A DNA stretch of 64,000 nucleotides from Cymodocea nodosa (lineage: Eukaryota; Streptophyta; Magnoliopsida; Alismatales; Cymodoceaceae): positions 8,590,501-8,654,500 of the forward strand of contig CM072344.1 of the NCBI GenBank assembly GCA_036874045.1. Reading direction: 5' to 3'. The notes under the pieces were generated by a model. That model did no database searches. It had not been told where the DNA came from and was given only the letters and a program-made list of their open reading frames with translations. Both the position numbers and the translations under genes were made by a program. Below, piece by piece: positions 1 to 11,639 of this stretch (the first letter of the stretch is position 1; each line of letters opens with the position of its first letter).

Positions 1-263
1 GATATAATTACAGCTAAACTTTCTATAAACATAAATAAGAATTAAACCATTTACAAAAAAATGTATTGGTCAAATAATCAAACAATAAATACAAACATTA
101 CATTTTGTATTTAGAAACAAGCAAACAGACAAATGACTTGACATTTATCTATTCCTCCTAAGGATATCACTAATAGCATTACATATTTTATCTCTTGGAT
201 GCCTAATATCATTTCTGATTTTGTTAAGCACATCATCTAGGGAAGGAGGTAGCTAAGGTTGCT
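1..263 (-). pseudogene. 3' end of the accessory (GLKN) ORF and tail of Sirevirus S2
   Basis: This fragment is the C-terminal end of the accessory ORF of Sirevirus S2 plus downstream non-coding sequence. The stop codon is at 145-147, and the reading ends in L-R-R-N-R, where S1 has L-R-R-G-R. It aligns with the S1 tail (about 26540-26820) and the S3 tail (about 59430-59700). The frame is cut at 263 by the 5' LTR of Athila element A and resumes at 38983, on the far side of a 38.7 kb nested insertion. The polypurine tract and 3' LTR of S2 should lie just left of the window. Confidence 0.85.
259..263. repeat. TSD TTGCT, left copy (Athila element A)
   Basis: TTGCT directly precedes the TG of the LTR at 264. 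The same five bases follow the CA that ends the 3' LTR at 38977 (right copy 38978-38982). Joining the two flanks restores the accessory-ORF sequence seen uninterrupted in S1 and S3, which makes the pairing convincing. Confidence 0.9.
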
Positions 264-2309
264 TGTTTAGAATGAAAAAGTGCATAATATTAAGGGTTAA
301 ATAATGGTTAATTGCATAATATTTAGCTTATCATATGAGAATTAAACCATTATGTTATAATTGCACTATTATATGCTTTAATGAAGGAATCTACATAATT
401 TCAGGGAATTAATGTTAATTAAGTACATTTCTGAACTGTCGATGAATTGCAGGCTGTGAAATTCTTAAGTATCTGAATTTTCTATTATTTCAGAGAGTTA
501 TATTGCATGTACCGAACAGTATGTTTTAAATGAATATTTTATTATTTCCTGAAATACATGTGTTGAAACCTTAATGCATGATTTAAGTGGATTTTCGGTA
601 AGTTATCTGCTAACTATCCGTAATGCATTTGAGCATAAGATAGTTAAGGTTTGTAAGTATCCAAAATAGTAAATGCTAAAAGAATATTCAGGTACATAGT
701 AACAACTCATTGAGTTAGTGAGTAAAAACCGTAAGTTGTATATCTAAACTCATTAAGTTAAAATTATGCACCTGTTGAATTTAAATTCTTTAGTATATCA
801 CGTGAGATGCACATGCTTAACTCATTAAGTTAGCATAACTATACGCGTTGAGTTACATGAATACACACTAAGATAGCGCGTTATGTTAACAGTTTATTTC
901 TTTATTACACGTGTTTTATGGTAAATCAACGAAGTAAGTCCGTTGAGTTATTTGTAACTCCACGGACCATATATTTTCTAATATGCCACTATAGTAGTTG
1001 CAGAAACAAGACATTCGAAGGAAAACCACGATTACACGTATCACGTAGGAATTCACTCGTGGAATGAAGAAGAAATCACCATCGTTGATATGAATGAAGG
1101 AAATTCAACCGATCATTTAAGCAGAAGTAGTTACTACAGAAAGAATACAAAAGAAGAGGAGAAAGACGAAGAATGGTGTATGTGTAGAGGTGGAGGATCA
1201 CGCTAACTACAGGCAACGTCGGAAGTTCCCTGAAGCTCCACACCACCACCACAAACACCAACCATCGAAGGTCTGTAAGGATACTTTCCAGATGTCGAGT
1301 CGATTCCGAGCCAAACACGGTGCTTGACAACCACTATGAGGAGTGATCGTGTTGCGGGAAGGGAAGCCATTTTCACCAAGCACCGACTCATATCTCAGGA
1401 GATTGTAAAGCTTCTAACCTTGGTTTCGGGTTGATGTCAGTATGCTGAAGAGGAGATCATCTTATAATTCTGGATTCGCAATTCTATAGGGAGAGGAGGC
1501 AGTTTTGTAAGTGATTAAGTTTTCAATGGTGTAATCGCGTCACATGTAGTAACAGAAGTTTTTATTTTCAATAGAGATTTTTACATTTCACCTTTCATTC
1601 ATCTTTCATGAACATATCAAAACAAAAATACCAAATTATTTGTGTTTACATTTACTATTACAGTGTTGTATTGTTTGTTTTGTATCATGATTAATGTTAT
1701 CATTGTCAGTATTGTGAATGTTTTATGTTTGTTTGATTCAAAAAATAGAAAATAGTTTTACAGTTTACTGAAATTGATTTGTTCTAGATACTTAAAGATT
1801 TTAATGGTTACTATTTGAAATATCTGAATGTTAGTATTGCATAATGATAAATCTAATATTAACTAACATTGAAGAGCTTAATTGATGTTATTTACAATTT
1901 GTGGAACCGCCCAATGGTTGGCCGAATTCCTCTATAAATAGCAGTATTTAACTGGAAAGATAGGCTCGTAGAGTTAACTTAAGTCCACGAGGTTAGTCCA
2001 TTAAGTTAACCATAACTCCACGAACTTAGTCCATTGTGTTAATTGTAACTCAACGGAGTGCTTAACTGAATACACATAAACTCCAATATAAAAATAGGAA
2101 TAGTACACAATTCTTACTCAATCTCTATGGGATTGACCTGTACTTGCATACAAATACAATATACATTGTGCACTTGCAGTTAAAATACAAATTGGAATTA
2201 ATATATAATTTATGTGAAAGGTTGTTTGTTTACTTCTAAAAGTAATTACTGATATAGGCATAAAGACAAATTAAACAAGTTTAAAAATAGAAGTTAACAA
2301 CTCCAAACA
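264..2309 (+). repeat. 5' LTR of Athila-type element A (2046 bp)
   Basis: The LTR starts TGTTTAGAATG and ends CCAAACA, followed within a few bases by an Asp-tRNA-type primer binding site. Related LTRs in the window are A' (22136-38977, interrupted), B (39938), C (23308) and D (3679, inverted). The first two thirds hold many short paired palindromes such as 939-966 (TCCGTTGAGTTA, 4-nt loop, TAACTCCACGGA) and ACGTG cores. A good TATA box lies at 1932-1941. An antisense ORF of about 60 codons (1203-1391) recurs in the other copies but is not called a gene. Confidence 0.92.
1932..1941 (+). promoter_or_regulatory. TATA box of LTR A
   Basis: CTATAAATAG is a strong plant TATA match about 370 bp before the LTR end, a reasonable place for the U3/R boundary. 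It is retained in the S1-split LTR C (about 36390) and in A' (about 38600), and decayed in LTR B and LTR D. Confidence 0.7.
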
Positions 2310-2316
2310 AGTCTTC

Positions 2317-2337
2317 TAGCACCGTTGCTGGGGATTG
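2317..2337 (+). other. Primer binding site of element A (Asp-tRNA type)
   Basis: The segment just after the LTR reads TAGCACCGTTGCTGGGGATT, close to the Asp-tRNA complement TGGCGCCGTTGCCGGGGAT usual for Athila/Tat Ty3 elements. The differences are mostly transitions. It sits 7 bases after the LTR end. Confidence 0.8.
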
Positions 2338-2392
2338 AGAAGCTAAGCAACTGTGAGTGTTGTTTTCTTTTTAATAGCAAGAGGAGTGTTGT

Positions 2393-3678
2393 GTGTTTTA
2401 TTCTATAATTGAGAATATGACATATGTTTATGCTCAAAGATTTCTGAAACCTGTAGTTAGCATATGTGAATTCTGCAATTTGGAAGATCACGACATCTTT
2501 GATTGTTTGAAATTGAGACGGTTGCAAATGGTTAGATCACATGAACAACAAATAAATTATCTTCACTATAATAGATCTGAGTATGAGAATCCTATGGTTT
2601 ACCAAACTAATGGTCAGCTTAGAATGTGTGATATGTTGAGAGACAAGGAAGTTTAGGATATGTATGACAGACTGGAGCATAGCTTAGAGCAAAACATGGA
2701 CAAACTAGAACAATACATGTGGCAGCAACAAGAAGTTAACCAATTAAACTATAAGGAAGAATATTCAAAACCTAAAATTGATATCATATACAAAACTAAA
2801 AAAACTATTATGAAACTTGATCAAAAATTGAATGCAATGAGATTAGATGATGTGGAAACAAAATTAAAAGCATTAGACGAATTTACAATGAAATTACAAG
2901 TTATGCAATAGGAAAACACAAATGAAAACTTTAATGTTACAGATCTGCATAATTTGCAAGACATAAAGACAAAAGAAAATACCAATGCAATAGAATTTAA
3001 ACAATGCAATTTAAAACTAAAAATAGTTGAAGATCATAAGCATGAAAATGAAATACAAAAACATCATGAAAGTAATGAAAATCTGGAAGATGTATGTATA
3101 ACATTAAGATCTAGAACTAATATACCACCTAGAATTCAAAAAGAAAATAACATGAAGGTGGATAAGAACAAAATACAAAATGATAATGAAAATGTAATAT
3201 TTGAAAACGTAGAAATCAATGAAGAAAAATTTGAATCTGAAAATGAGACTAAAAATGATCAAACAAATGAAATGAAAGAAAAAGAATCTTGTAAATCACA
3301 ATCATTAGCACCCTATCCTGAAACATTATAACAAACAATTCCTGAAAAATAAGAAAAAATTAGAGAAATTTTTGAAAAACTACAAGTTAACATTCCTTTG
3401 TTAGACTTATTGCAGAAAATGCCACCTTGTGCTAAATTTCTTAAGGATTGGTGTACTAAGAAAAGAGCGAAAATTTTTAAAAAAAGTCTTTTTAGTTGAG
3501 CAAAGTAGTTCCCTATTTCTACCACAAATTCCTAAAAACTTATCTAATCTTGGATTTCTTGTTATATCATGCACCATAGGAAATACCACTCTAAAAAGAA
3601 CTTTAATAGACCTAGGTGTAGGTATAAATGTTATGTCAAATGATATATTTGCATCCTTAGGATTAGAAGGTTTAATCC
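2393..3678 (+). pseudogene. Athila-type gag C-terminus and protease remnant (element A)
   Basis: The reading starts near a zinc knuckle (CEFCNLEDHDIFDC, a CX2CX4HX4C pattern), continues through a lysine/glutamate-rich linker, and reaches the conserved pre-protease stretch (KLQVNIPLLDLLQKMP). It ends in an aspartic-protease segment with VISCTIGN and then DLGVGINVMS, where the family usually has DLGASINLMP. Three segments (2393-2656, 2660-2911, 2954-3331) share one frame separated by stops; the protease piece from 3429 is in another frame. The N-terminal two thirds of gag is missing, because the leader runs straight into the knuckle. Everything after the protease is lost at 3678, where inverted LTR D begins. 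Confidence 0.85.
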
Positions 3679-5924
3679 TGTTTGGAACTCCAGCACGGCA
3701 CCAGAAAAACTTGATTGGTTACCTAGCAACGCACCAGAAAAACTTGGATTTGTTAACTTCTGTTTTTACTTAGTTAATTTATCTTTATGCCTATATCATT
3801 GAATTCCTTTTTAGAAGTAAACAAACAACCTTTCATACAAATTAGATATTAATTCCAATTTGTATTTTAATTGCAAGTGCAAAGTGTCTATTGTATTAGT
3901 GTGCAAGTATAGGTCGATCCTATAGGGAATTGCTTAAGAATTGCGAACTGTTTTGTTTTTAACAATCAAATTTATATATTCAATAAGCTCTCCATTGAGT
4001 TACAGTTAACTCAACGGACTAAGTTCGTTGAGTTATGGATAACTCAACAGATTAACCTCGTGGACTTAAGTTAACTCCACGAGCCTGTCTTTCCTATTTA
4101 ATACTGCTATTTACAGTGGAATTCGGTCAACCATTGGGCGATTCCATAGATTGTAAATAACATCAATTAAGCTCTTTAATGTTAGCAAACACTGGATTTA
4201 TCATTAGGCAATATTAACATTTAGATAATTCAAATAATAACCATTAAAATATTTAAGTCTTTTGAGCGAACCAATTTCAGTAAATTGTAAAACTAAAACA
4301 AACATAAAATAATCACAACACTGATAAAGATAACATTAATCACGATACAAAACAAACAATACAACACTCAAATACAAAATATAAACACTGATAAGTTGTT
4401 TTTGGTATTTTTGTTTTGATATGAGCATGAAAATGGACGAAAAGTGAAATGTAAAGTAATCTCAGTCGATAGTAAATACTTCTGTCACTACATGCGACGC
4501 GATTACACCACTGAAAATTAAACCACTTAAAATTCTGTCTCCTCTCGCTATAGAATCACAAGTCTAGAATTGCAAGATGATCTCCTCTTCAACATACAGG
4601 CATCAACCCGAAGACAAGGCTAGAAGCTTTACGATCTCCTAAGATATGAGTCAGTGCTTGGTGAAAATGGCTTCCCTTCCCGCGACGCGGTCACTCCTCA
4701 CAGTGGTTGTCAAGCACCGTGTTTGGCTCGGAATCGACCCAACATCAGGAAAGTATCCTCACAGACCTCCGATAGTTGGTGATTATGGTGGTGGTGGTGA
4801 TGGTTGGTGCGGTACTTCAAAGAATTGCCGACGCTGCCTACAAAAAGCTCGGTGATCCTCCTTTGCACACACTGGCCACACCCATCGGCCACCACCCTAT
4901 TGCTTTTTTTCTTCTTTTCTTTTATATTTCTTCAGTGGTAACTGCTTCTGCTTGAATGATCGGTTGGATTTCCTTCATTCATATCAACGATGATGATTTC
5001 TTCTCCCTTCAATGAGTGAATTCCTGTGTGATACGTGCGATCATAGTTCTTTTCTTCCAACTGTCTTGTTCCTGCAACTGCTATAGTGACATATTAGAAA
5101 ATAAATGGTCTGTGGAGTTACAGATAACTCAACGGACTTGCTTCGTTGATTTAACTATAAAACACGTGCATAAATTTAAATATCTGATGCTTAGGTGCAT
5201 TTCGGATACTTACAAACCTAACTATCCGATGCCCAGATGCATTTCAGATAGTTACAGACTTAACTATCTGATGCTCAGATGCATTTTGGATAGTTACAAA
5301 TAACTCACCGATATACAACTTAAGTCAATCTTCTAGATCACGACACGTGTCATCAGTAGTTTTATAATGAAGAAATATTTCAGAGAGTTACAAGTCTAAC
5401 TATCCGATGCCTAGATGCATAGATGCATTTCGGATAGTTAGAGATAACTCACCGAAAATCCACTTAAGTCATTCTTCTAGAACATGACATGTGTCATCAA
5501 TAGTTTTATAATAAAAGGAGATTTCATAGAGTTACACATATAACTATCCGATGCCCAGCTGCAATTTCGGATACTTAGAGATAACTCACTGAAAGTCCAC
5601 TTAAGTCATGCATTATGGTTTTGACACGTGTACTTCAGGAAATAATAAAATATTCTTTTAAAACATAACTTTTCAGAAATTTAAACATAACTGTCTAGAA
5701 TAACAGAAAATTTGGATACTTAAGAATTTCACATCCTACAATTTACCGACAGTTCAGAAATGTACTAAATTAACATTAATTCCCTGGACTTATGCAGATT
5801 CTTTCATTAAAGCATATAACAGTGCAATTATAACATAATGGCTTAATTCTCATATGATAAGCTAAATATTATGCAATTAACCATCATTTAACTGTTAATA
5901 TTATGCACTTTTTCACTCTAAACA
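3679..5924 (-). repeat. LTR D, inverted Athila-type LTR (2246 bp)
   Basis: Read on the minus strand this starts TGTTTAGAGTG at 5924 and ends GTTCCAAACA at 3679, so it faces LTR A across the gag remnant. It is about 200 bp longer than LTR A, largely because palindromic modules are repeated at 5177-5640. Near its end it contains two primer-site-like copies (starting TGGTGCGTTGC and TGGTGCCGTGC), so the LTR appears to extend past an older primer site, as in LTRs B and C. No second TSD copy was found for the flanking AATCC (3674-3678). Confidence 0.85.
5177..5640. repeat. Amplified palindrome modules in LTR D
   Basis: The unit TAACTATC(C/T)GATGC begins at 5219, 5261, 5397 and 5541, giving spacings of 42, 136 and 144 bp. 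Each copy is followed by an inverted partner (GGATAGTTA or close). The two longer units also repeat CACTTAAGTCA, an ACGTG-type element and TTTTATAAT. LTR A has fewer of these units at the same place. Confidence 0.75.
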
Positions 5925-7340
5925 CTCCCCCCATACTTAAATTTTGCTAGTCCCTTAGCAAACTAAGATCTAATTAATTGGTCTTTCTAAAAGTGCTAGA
6001 ATTAATTCTTCCTTTTTTCTTCTATTCAGCATAAGAACTTGTATTATTATATAGATATTCTGTATGTTTCAGTAATCTATTTTAACATTGTTTTCTCCTC
6101 TTCAACCTGCAAATATATTTAGAATATATGCAAATTACAAACAAAGTATATCATAATCACATAGGTATTAATTATATTCTCATTTGTTCTTCTTTTCATC
6201 ATCTGTCATCCTGAATTTTCCAATAAGACTTCTAGAAGAAATTTCAACAACATACGAATCAAAGTACAATCCATTTCAATCTGATTAAGACAAGTAGAAT
6301 AAAGAATTGTATCTACATAAAACAACTTCAAAAGTCAATTCTAGATTCATATTTCAGCAATTCTAGATAATAGAAAATATACTCGATTCATAAGATATCT
6401 GTATTTCACAAAACACTTGTATCTTTTCAGAATAGTATATGTATTTTTGTACTTTAAAAGTTAATTTGACAAGCTTGAATCATACAAGAGCTTTCTAATG
6501 TACCCATGTAATGAGCTTTCAATCAACAATCCCAGATCTGATCAGGATCTTAGGTTGCTATATTTCAAGAGTCCTTTTTTAGGTCAACAATCCTTACATA
6601 CCTATCTGCTCAAGTACAAAAGGCTCGTGATTAAACTAGTCAATAAACTCTCAAAGTTTTTTTTTTTTTTCACAACACTATATATGTACGTATTTCATTA
6701 ATACAGATGCAATAAAACACTAATCTCATATAGTCCTGCTTCTATCATTTACTGAAAATATGAACCCATATCAATAAGCTCATACTTTTTCTCTAGTTTA
6801 ATAAGATCTACACATAAATCATTCTACAAGTTTAATTAGTCAAATTAAATGTATCTTTGATCATATGTGTTTCATTTAATCTAGAATTCACATCTCAGCT
6901 CTTTCAGGACTTTAGATAATTTACTGATTTTTCATTAAGCACTCTGATTTCATTTTAAAATCGTGAAACTGTTAAACTCATGAAATTCAGAAAAAACATA
7001 AGATGCTATATCTAGATTTGCATAAATAATAAATTTTATAGCATCTTATATAGCCTTCTAAATATAACATTCAAGCAGTTACAGTTCGTAAAAATTTTAC
7101 AGTCTCAATTATCGGATAGCTACAGTTTATAAAAAAAATTTTCAATTTCCACAAAACTTTGCATTACCATTCTAATTCCTTTAATTAACAAACTTACATG
7201 GCTATTACTTTAATTACCTCCCCCCCATACCTACATTTTGCATTGTCCTCAATGTAAAAGATTTGACAATAAATATGGTAATTGTGGCAGGTATGAATAT
7301 TGTTTCGTTGACTTAGCACATAACTCAACGAATGAGTTTA
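5925..7340 (-). other. Pre-LTR non-coding block and polypurine tract of assembly D
   Basis: No coding sequence is seen. On the minus strand the block ends GTATGGGGGGAG directly before the LTR start at 5924, a polypurine tract, preceded by the Athila/Tat-like string GGGACTAGCAAAATTTAAGT. A second purine tract (GTATGGGGGGGAGG) lies at about 7217-7230. The block recurs at 20756-22135 (A) and at 52061-52544 plus 58501-59215 (F). Its middle part (about 6470-6640) also matches the pol-to-accessory-ORF interval of Sireviruses S1, S2 and S3 in the same sense. Confidence 0.75.
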
Positions 7341-7685
7341 AATCTAAATTCAGGATAAGTAATCGATTACATACCTTGTTTCGTTTGTATCTCCTTCTAC
7401 ATATTCCGATTTTTGATTCTGAAAAACTTTTTATTCACAGATAAAAGTAGAATATATAACAAAATAATAGTTAATAAATATTTATAAATCATTGTCTTGT
7501 GTGGAACCTAGGCTCCTATGCCTTTGGTGGCTCACAAGCAAGCCAGTTTGTTTCCTAGAACAAATATCAACAAACTGGATTGATATTTTGTTTTTATTTT
7601 TTATTTTTATAAAATAAACTAAAACTAAAATTTTCCTAAAAGTAAATGCAGAAAACACACAACATTAAAAGCACAAAATCACAGC
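7341..7685. other. Gap: no recognisable feature
   Basis: A+T-rich sequence between the shared non-coding block and the 3' end of the F-box frame. No open frame, repeat boundary or RNA gene was recognised. Confidence 0.5.
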
Positions 7686-8822
7686 TTAAGAACATGATTG
7701 AAAAGTAGAAACAAATGGAATAAACATGTTAGTCCAAGCAAACTTTTTAGGCATAATTCTTCTTGCTATTAATTCTATTTTAATGCAGTTCGTGTTCCTT
7801 CTTAATTTGTAAACTTGTAGTATATTATCAATGCTAAATACAAGTGTATTACCATTAATGAAATGAAATGCAGAAAGGGATCCTTTTCGGTTCCAAGATA
7901 ATGTAGTAGTTTCTATTTCTACATCTATTTCAATATATTCCTCTTTCCACTTCCATTCATTTATGTCTTTCATAATCCATATTTGAAATTTCATCAATTC
8001 ATCCCACCATCTTATCAGACATAAAGTAGGATCATCATATTCATTATACCACATCCCTATTTGAATTTTATCAAATTCTGCAGATGGTGGTTTAACTATT
8101 TCTCTCGGTATAGGCAAAATTTCTATATATTCATCATAATTATCTATGCTTACTATGTATAAATCAGATCTAAATGCAACTGATATATCTGTGACTAGAT
8201 ATATATATCCATCAAGTATGACATGCATGATGTTAATTAATGATTTCTGTCCTAGATATATCATAGTGTTTTCAGTCCAAGATCTGTTTAGAAAGTTATA
8301 CACACTCAAGCATAAATCTTCATCCCAATTTCCTGTAGGTCTCCAATAATATAATTTTTCAAGAATAGTCGAATTTTTATCAGAAAATATTAAAGCTGAC
8401 CCACAATTTTCAGTTGGTACTTCATATCTATTAGATCTTACTATATTCCATTCTTCTCTTGTGATAGGATTTCTAATCAAAATATCAAGTAATAGAATTG
8501 CATACCTTGGTTTGATCCTGTATATAATTAATCATTCATCCATCCCCATAATATGATCTATTCCTTCTAATGTATTGGGTGGAATTCTAGTAGTTTCTTC
8601 CATATTCAGATATTCATGGCTAATTGAACTACGATTAAATGACTTCCATATGAATCCATCTCTAATCTTAGTCATTTTTTCAGCTTGTAGTCCATGAAAA
8701 TATTTTTCTCTAACACAATCTTTAATTTCCTTTGATACACAATACAGCCTACACAGATCTTTAGCTAACAAGTTACTCAATACTTTCCTTAGTGCATTCA
8801 GCGGTAATTGCATCAATTCCAT
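7686..8822 (-). pseudogene. F-box protein with F-box-associated region, one in-frame stop
   Basis: One 379-codon frame runs from ATG at 8822 to the stop at 7686, broken only by a TGA at 8532-8534 (codon 97). The N-terminus reads as an F-box (MELMQLPLNALRKVLSNLL, then DLCRLYCVSKEIKDC at residues 20-35), the segment that binds SKP1 in SCF ubiquitin ligases. After the stop the same frame continues through a stretch typical of F-box-associated domains (LLDILIRNPITREEW near residue 110, later LCLIRWWDELMKFQIWIMKD). Length and order fit a plant F-box/FBA protein. The TGA could be a mutated TGG. It lies between a gag frame (9009-10194, same strand) and the polypurine tract of LTR D, with no pol, so it looks like a gene carried in a non-autonomous element. 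A TATA-like run lies about 150 bp upstream. The target of the protein is unknown. Confidence 0.72.
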
Positions 8823-8884
8823 TTGTTGATTCTATATGACACAAACAAAAATTTTAGTAGAGACAAAAATTAGCATAACTACTA

Positions 8885-8990
8885 CACACCCTCGTGGAGT
8901 TAGGTCATAACTCAACGGATTAAGTTCATTGAGTTAAGGACTAACTCTACGATACTATTAACTATAAATAAACTTATATATATATATAGT
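8885..8990 (-). promoter_or_regulatory. Palindrome module and TATA-like run upstream of the F-box frame
   Basis: Between the gag stop and the F-box ATG there is a paired module of the LTR type (TAACTCAACGGA at about 8911, with inverted partner TTGAGTTA nearby) and an alternating TA run at about 8973-8988. This could be a short promoter for the F-box frame. The functional reading is inference. Confidence 0.4.
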
Positions 8991-9008
8991 TACTTCAATT
9001 ATACTGCT

Positions 9009-10194
9009 TCATTCAACTATCCTCCTAGAAGAGGTATCAATTTTATTAACAGTTCTATTAACAGGGTTAGGTATTGCTTGTATTGGCAATCCTCCAGTAG
9101 GTCTAACTTCCATTGATTCCTTCTGTTTAAGTGGTCTGTTTCTATTTTGATTTTGAATTGCAGCATTTCCACATACAAAATCTAGACGATTGTTTAATTG
9201 TTGGATTATCTTTTCTAATTTCTCTATTCTAGATCCTTGTTCTAGTAATGCTTCATAACTTATATTCTTCTGATTTATATTTTCTCCTCCCTAGAAATTG
9301 TTGTTTCTCCAAGATAAATTCAGGTGATTTCTCCAATTAAGATTATAAGAATTTCCAAAGTTATCTTTCTGGTTTCTAGCATAAATAATATCTAGATCAT
9401 TAATGTTTGCATTCTTTTCTGCTAGCTTTTGATTTAATGATAACTCTTCTATTTTCTTTGTTAATTCAGTTAATTTCACTTCAAGCATAGTACTTGAATC
9501 TATTTCATACATTCCTCTTGGCAATATTCTTTTATTTGTAATAGCTTCAGCTGAATTTTCCCACTGTAAAGTTGTTTTTGCAAAGTTTTCTAAATATGCC
9601 CATGCTTCTTCACTACATAGTTTCAGAAATCCATTTTGACAAGTAGATTCTAATAAAGATTTCGTTGAAACATCTATGCCTTCATAAATTATACCTATTA
9701 ATTGTGCTTTACTCATTGCATGATGTGGACATTAAGTCAATAAATCTTTAAATCTTTCAAAATATTTCTAGAATGATTCACCCTGTTTTTGGCTACACAT
9801 TAATATTTCTTTTTTCTTTCTAATCGTTTGATGTGTTGGATAATATTTTTCCAGAAAAATAGAGCAAAATTCAGTCCATGTAGAAATTGAATCAGGCGAT
9901 AGAGTATATAACCATCTCTTAGCTGTCTTTTAAAGCAAAAGGGATATATCTAAGTTTAATAGCAACTATACTCATGTTCGACATTTTCATCATTTGACAA
10001 ACTTCATTAAATTCTCTAAGGAAATAATAGGCATCCTCTCTTTCTAATCCATGAAAATGTGGCAATTGACTAATATAATTAGATTTCAATTCAAACCTAT
10101 CTCCCTCAAAGTTTGGCAATCGAATACATGAAGGTTCATCAACTAATTCAGGATACAGAATTTCTCCTAATGGTTTTTCTACTAGAGCAGCCAT
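9009..10194 (-). pseudogene. Athila-type gag polyprotein (assembly D)
   Basis: This encodes a Ty3-type Gag, the structural capsid precursor. It starts MAALVEKPLGEILYPELVDE, then the characteristic IRLPNFEGDRFELK and LPHFHGLEREDAYYFLREFN stretch. The central gag domain follows across a frameshift near 9919-9716, with readable CPHH and YEGI blocks. From 9716 one frame continues to the stop at 9009-9011, interrupted by a TAG at 9291-9293. The C-terminal third is coiled-coil-like (RIEKLEKIIQQLNNRLD) and ends RRIVE. No protease, RT or integrase follows; an F-box frame starts about 190 bp downstream. Gag without pol suggests a non-autonomous element, or a deletion product. Confidence 0.82.
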
Positions 10195-10545
10195 ATCTAC
10201 ATTCTCTTTTAAAGAAAGGTTAGCTACACCCCTAAGGATTTCGTTAAAGTCCAGTTCAAAAAATGTTTCAGTATGCCTCTATGTTGAATATTCCTAGGTA
10301 GGTGTTCTTACTAATCATTTAGTGCTAGGAGAACGAGTCAATGTGCTCATAAATAAAATAGCAGACGATTAATTACATACCTGAAGCTTTCCATTCAATA
10401 AATATTTTTTGACGGATGAAGTCGAATCAACTGCTTCCCCTTCCAATTCCCCCAACGTATTCTCCTTTCTTTCAAAAGTGCTGGTAACTCGTAAATAACA
10501 TTCTATTTTATATATATAATGCACATCCATAAAGTAAATAAATCT

Positions 10546-10571
10546 CGTTGCAAGACACGTGTCTTGCAACG
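10546..10571. repeat. Perfect 26-bp palindrome centred on a G-box
   Basis: The left arm is CGTTGCAAGACAC and the right arm is its exact reverse complement, with CACGTG at the centre. It is followed by two direct repeats of the right-arm end (GTGCAAC, 10571-10584). It could form a hairpin or bind a dimeric bZIP/bHLH factor; neither is shown by the sequence. Confidence 0.85.
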
Positions 10572-10784
10572 TGCAACGTGCAACGTGATTCCTATTTTTA
10601 TGGGTACATGTACCACTACTAATTTCAAATTTTGGTAACCGTTAAGCCGACGAAGTTTCGTTCGTGGTTAAAAGAATAACCGTTCTGCTTAATCCACGAA
10701 CGAACCTCGTTGAGTTACAGATAACTCAACGGAACAATGTCGATTACTATTGCTAACTCCACGGACTAACTTCGATTTAGTTGA

Positions 10785-11097
10785 ATATTTATCCTTTAAG
10801 TCTTGTAAAAACTCGAACACTTATCCTTAACTCTTCGAGTTTTTGCACCTACAAAGCACGTGACTGAACAAAGAAAGTTATCTATTCATTAGTTCTTTTA
10901 TGAAACTCGAACAGTTATCTATCCATGCATATCAAAACTTGAACAGTTATCTAACTATTCGATTTTTCATTACCGAACGCACCTGGAAAACACATGACAA
11001 CTTAAAACATTAAAAACACACGTGTAGATAACTTAACTATACGAGTTTTTAACATAAAGTATTTGACAAAAATGAGACGTTAACTATCCAAAAGTTT
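10785..11097 (-). repeat. Module shared (inverted) with the Sirevirus E LTR
   Basis: The reverse complement tracks 19725-20030 closely: AAAACTCGTATAGTTAAG, the ACACGTGTGTTTTTAATG segment, AATCGAATAGTTAGATAACT and CTTAAAGGATAAAT occur in the same order in both. Similarity stops abruptly after ACTAAAT(C/T)GAAG. One copy is inside a TG...CA Sirevirus LTR; the other is upstream of a Ty3-type gag. Confidence 0.8.
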
Positions 11098-11639
11098 AAC
11101 TATCAACGGAGTGACCTTATATTATATTACTGGCCTTGTGGAGTTAAGTTTAACTCAACGAACTTACTTCGTTGAGTTAACACTTAGCAACCTCTAAGTT
11201 TACTCCTTGTAAGTACCTCTATATTTTTTTCTTTCTCCTACACTCTGCTAACTGAAATAAAGTTAAATACATGTCATTAATGCAGCATTCTAATCAAAAT
11301 TCGTTTAAATCTGAACATTATATAAATATTTAACTTGTAGTTCATTTCATATTATGCAGAATTTACATTTTACTTTGCAGCATATAGATATTTTTAAGCA
11401 TCTATTATTTAATCCTGTCATTCAGCAAACTGTAAATCTTTTTAAACATTCATGCATAATGTTCCACAAATTATATAACATTCAATATAGTTCATCCATT
11501 TCATCATTCTAAACACGCATGAAAAATATATCTGAAAAACATATATTCATTCATATGAATAAATTACAGTACAATCAAATCAGATATTTTTCATACAAAT
11601 ATATAAAAGTACAAGTCGGCAAACTATTCAATTAGCCTC

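Noticed and set aside
6498..7444. Short + strand ORFs (6498-6701, 7238-7444)
   Set aside because: They lie in the repeated non-coding block, are not conserved as frames in the other copies and have no motif.
11500..11520. CATTCTAAACA resembling an inverted Athila LTR start
   Set aside because: Neighbouring sequence does not follow the LTR (no GTGCATAATATT-type continuation), so the match is taken as chance.
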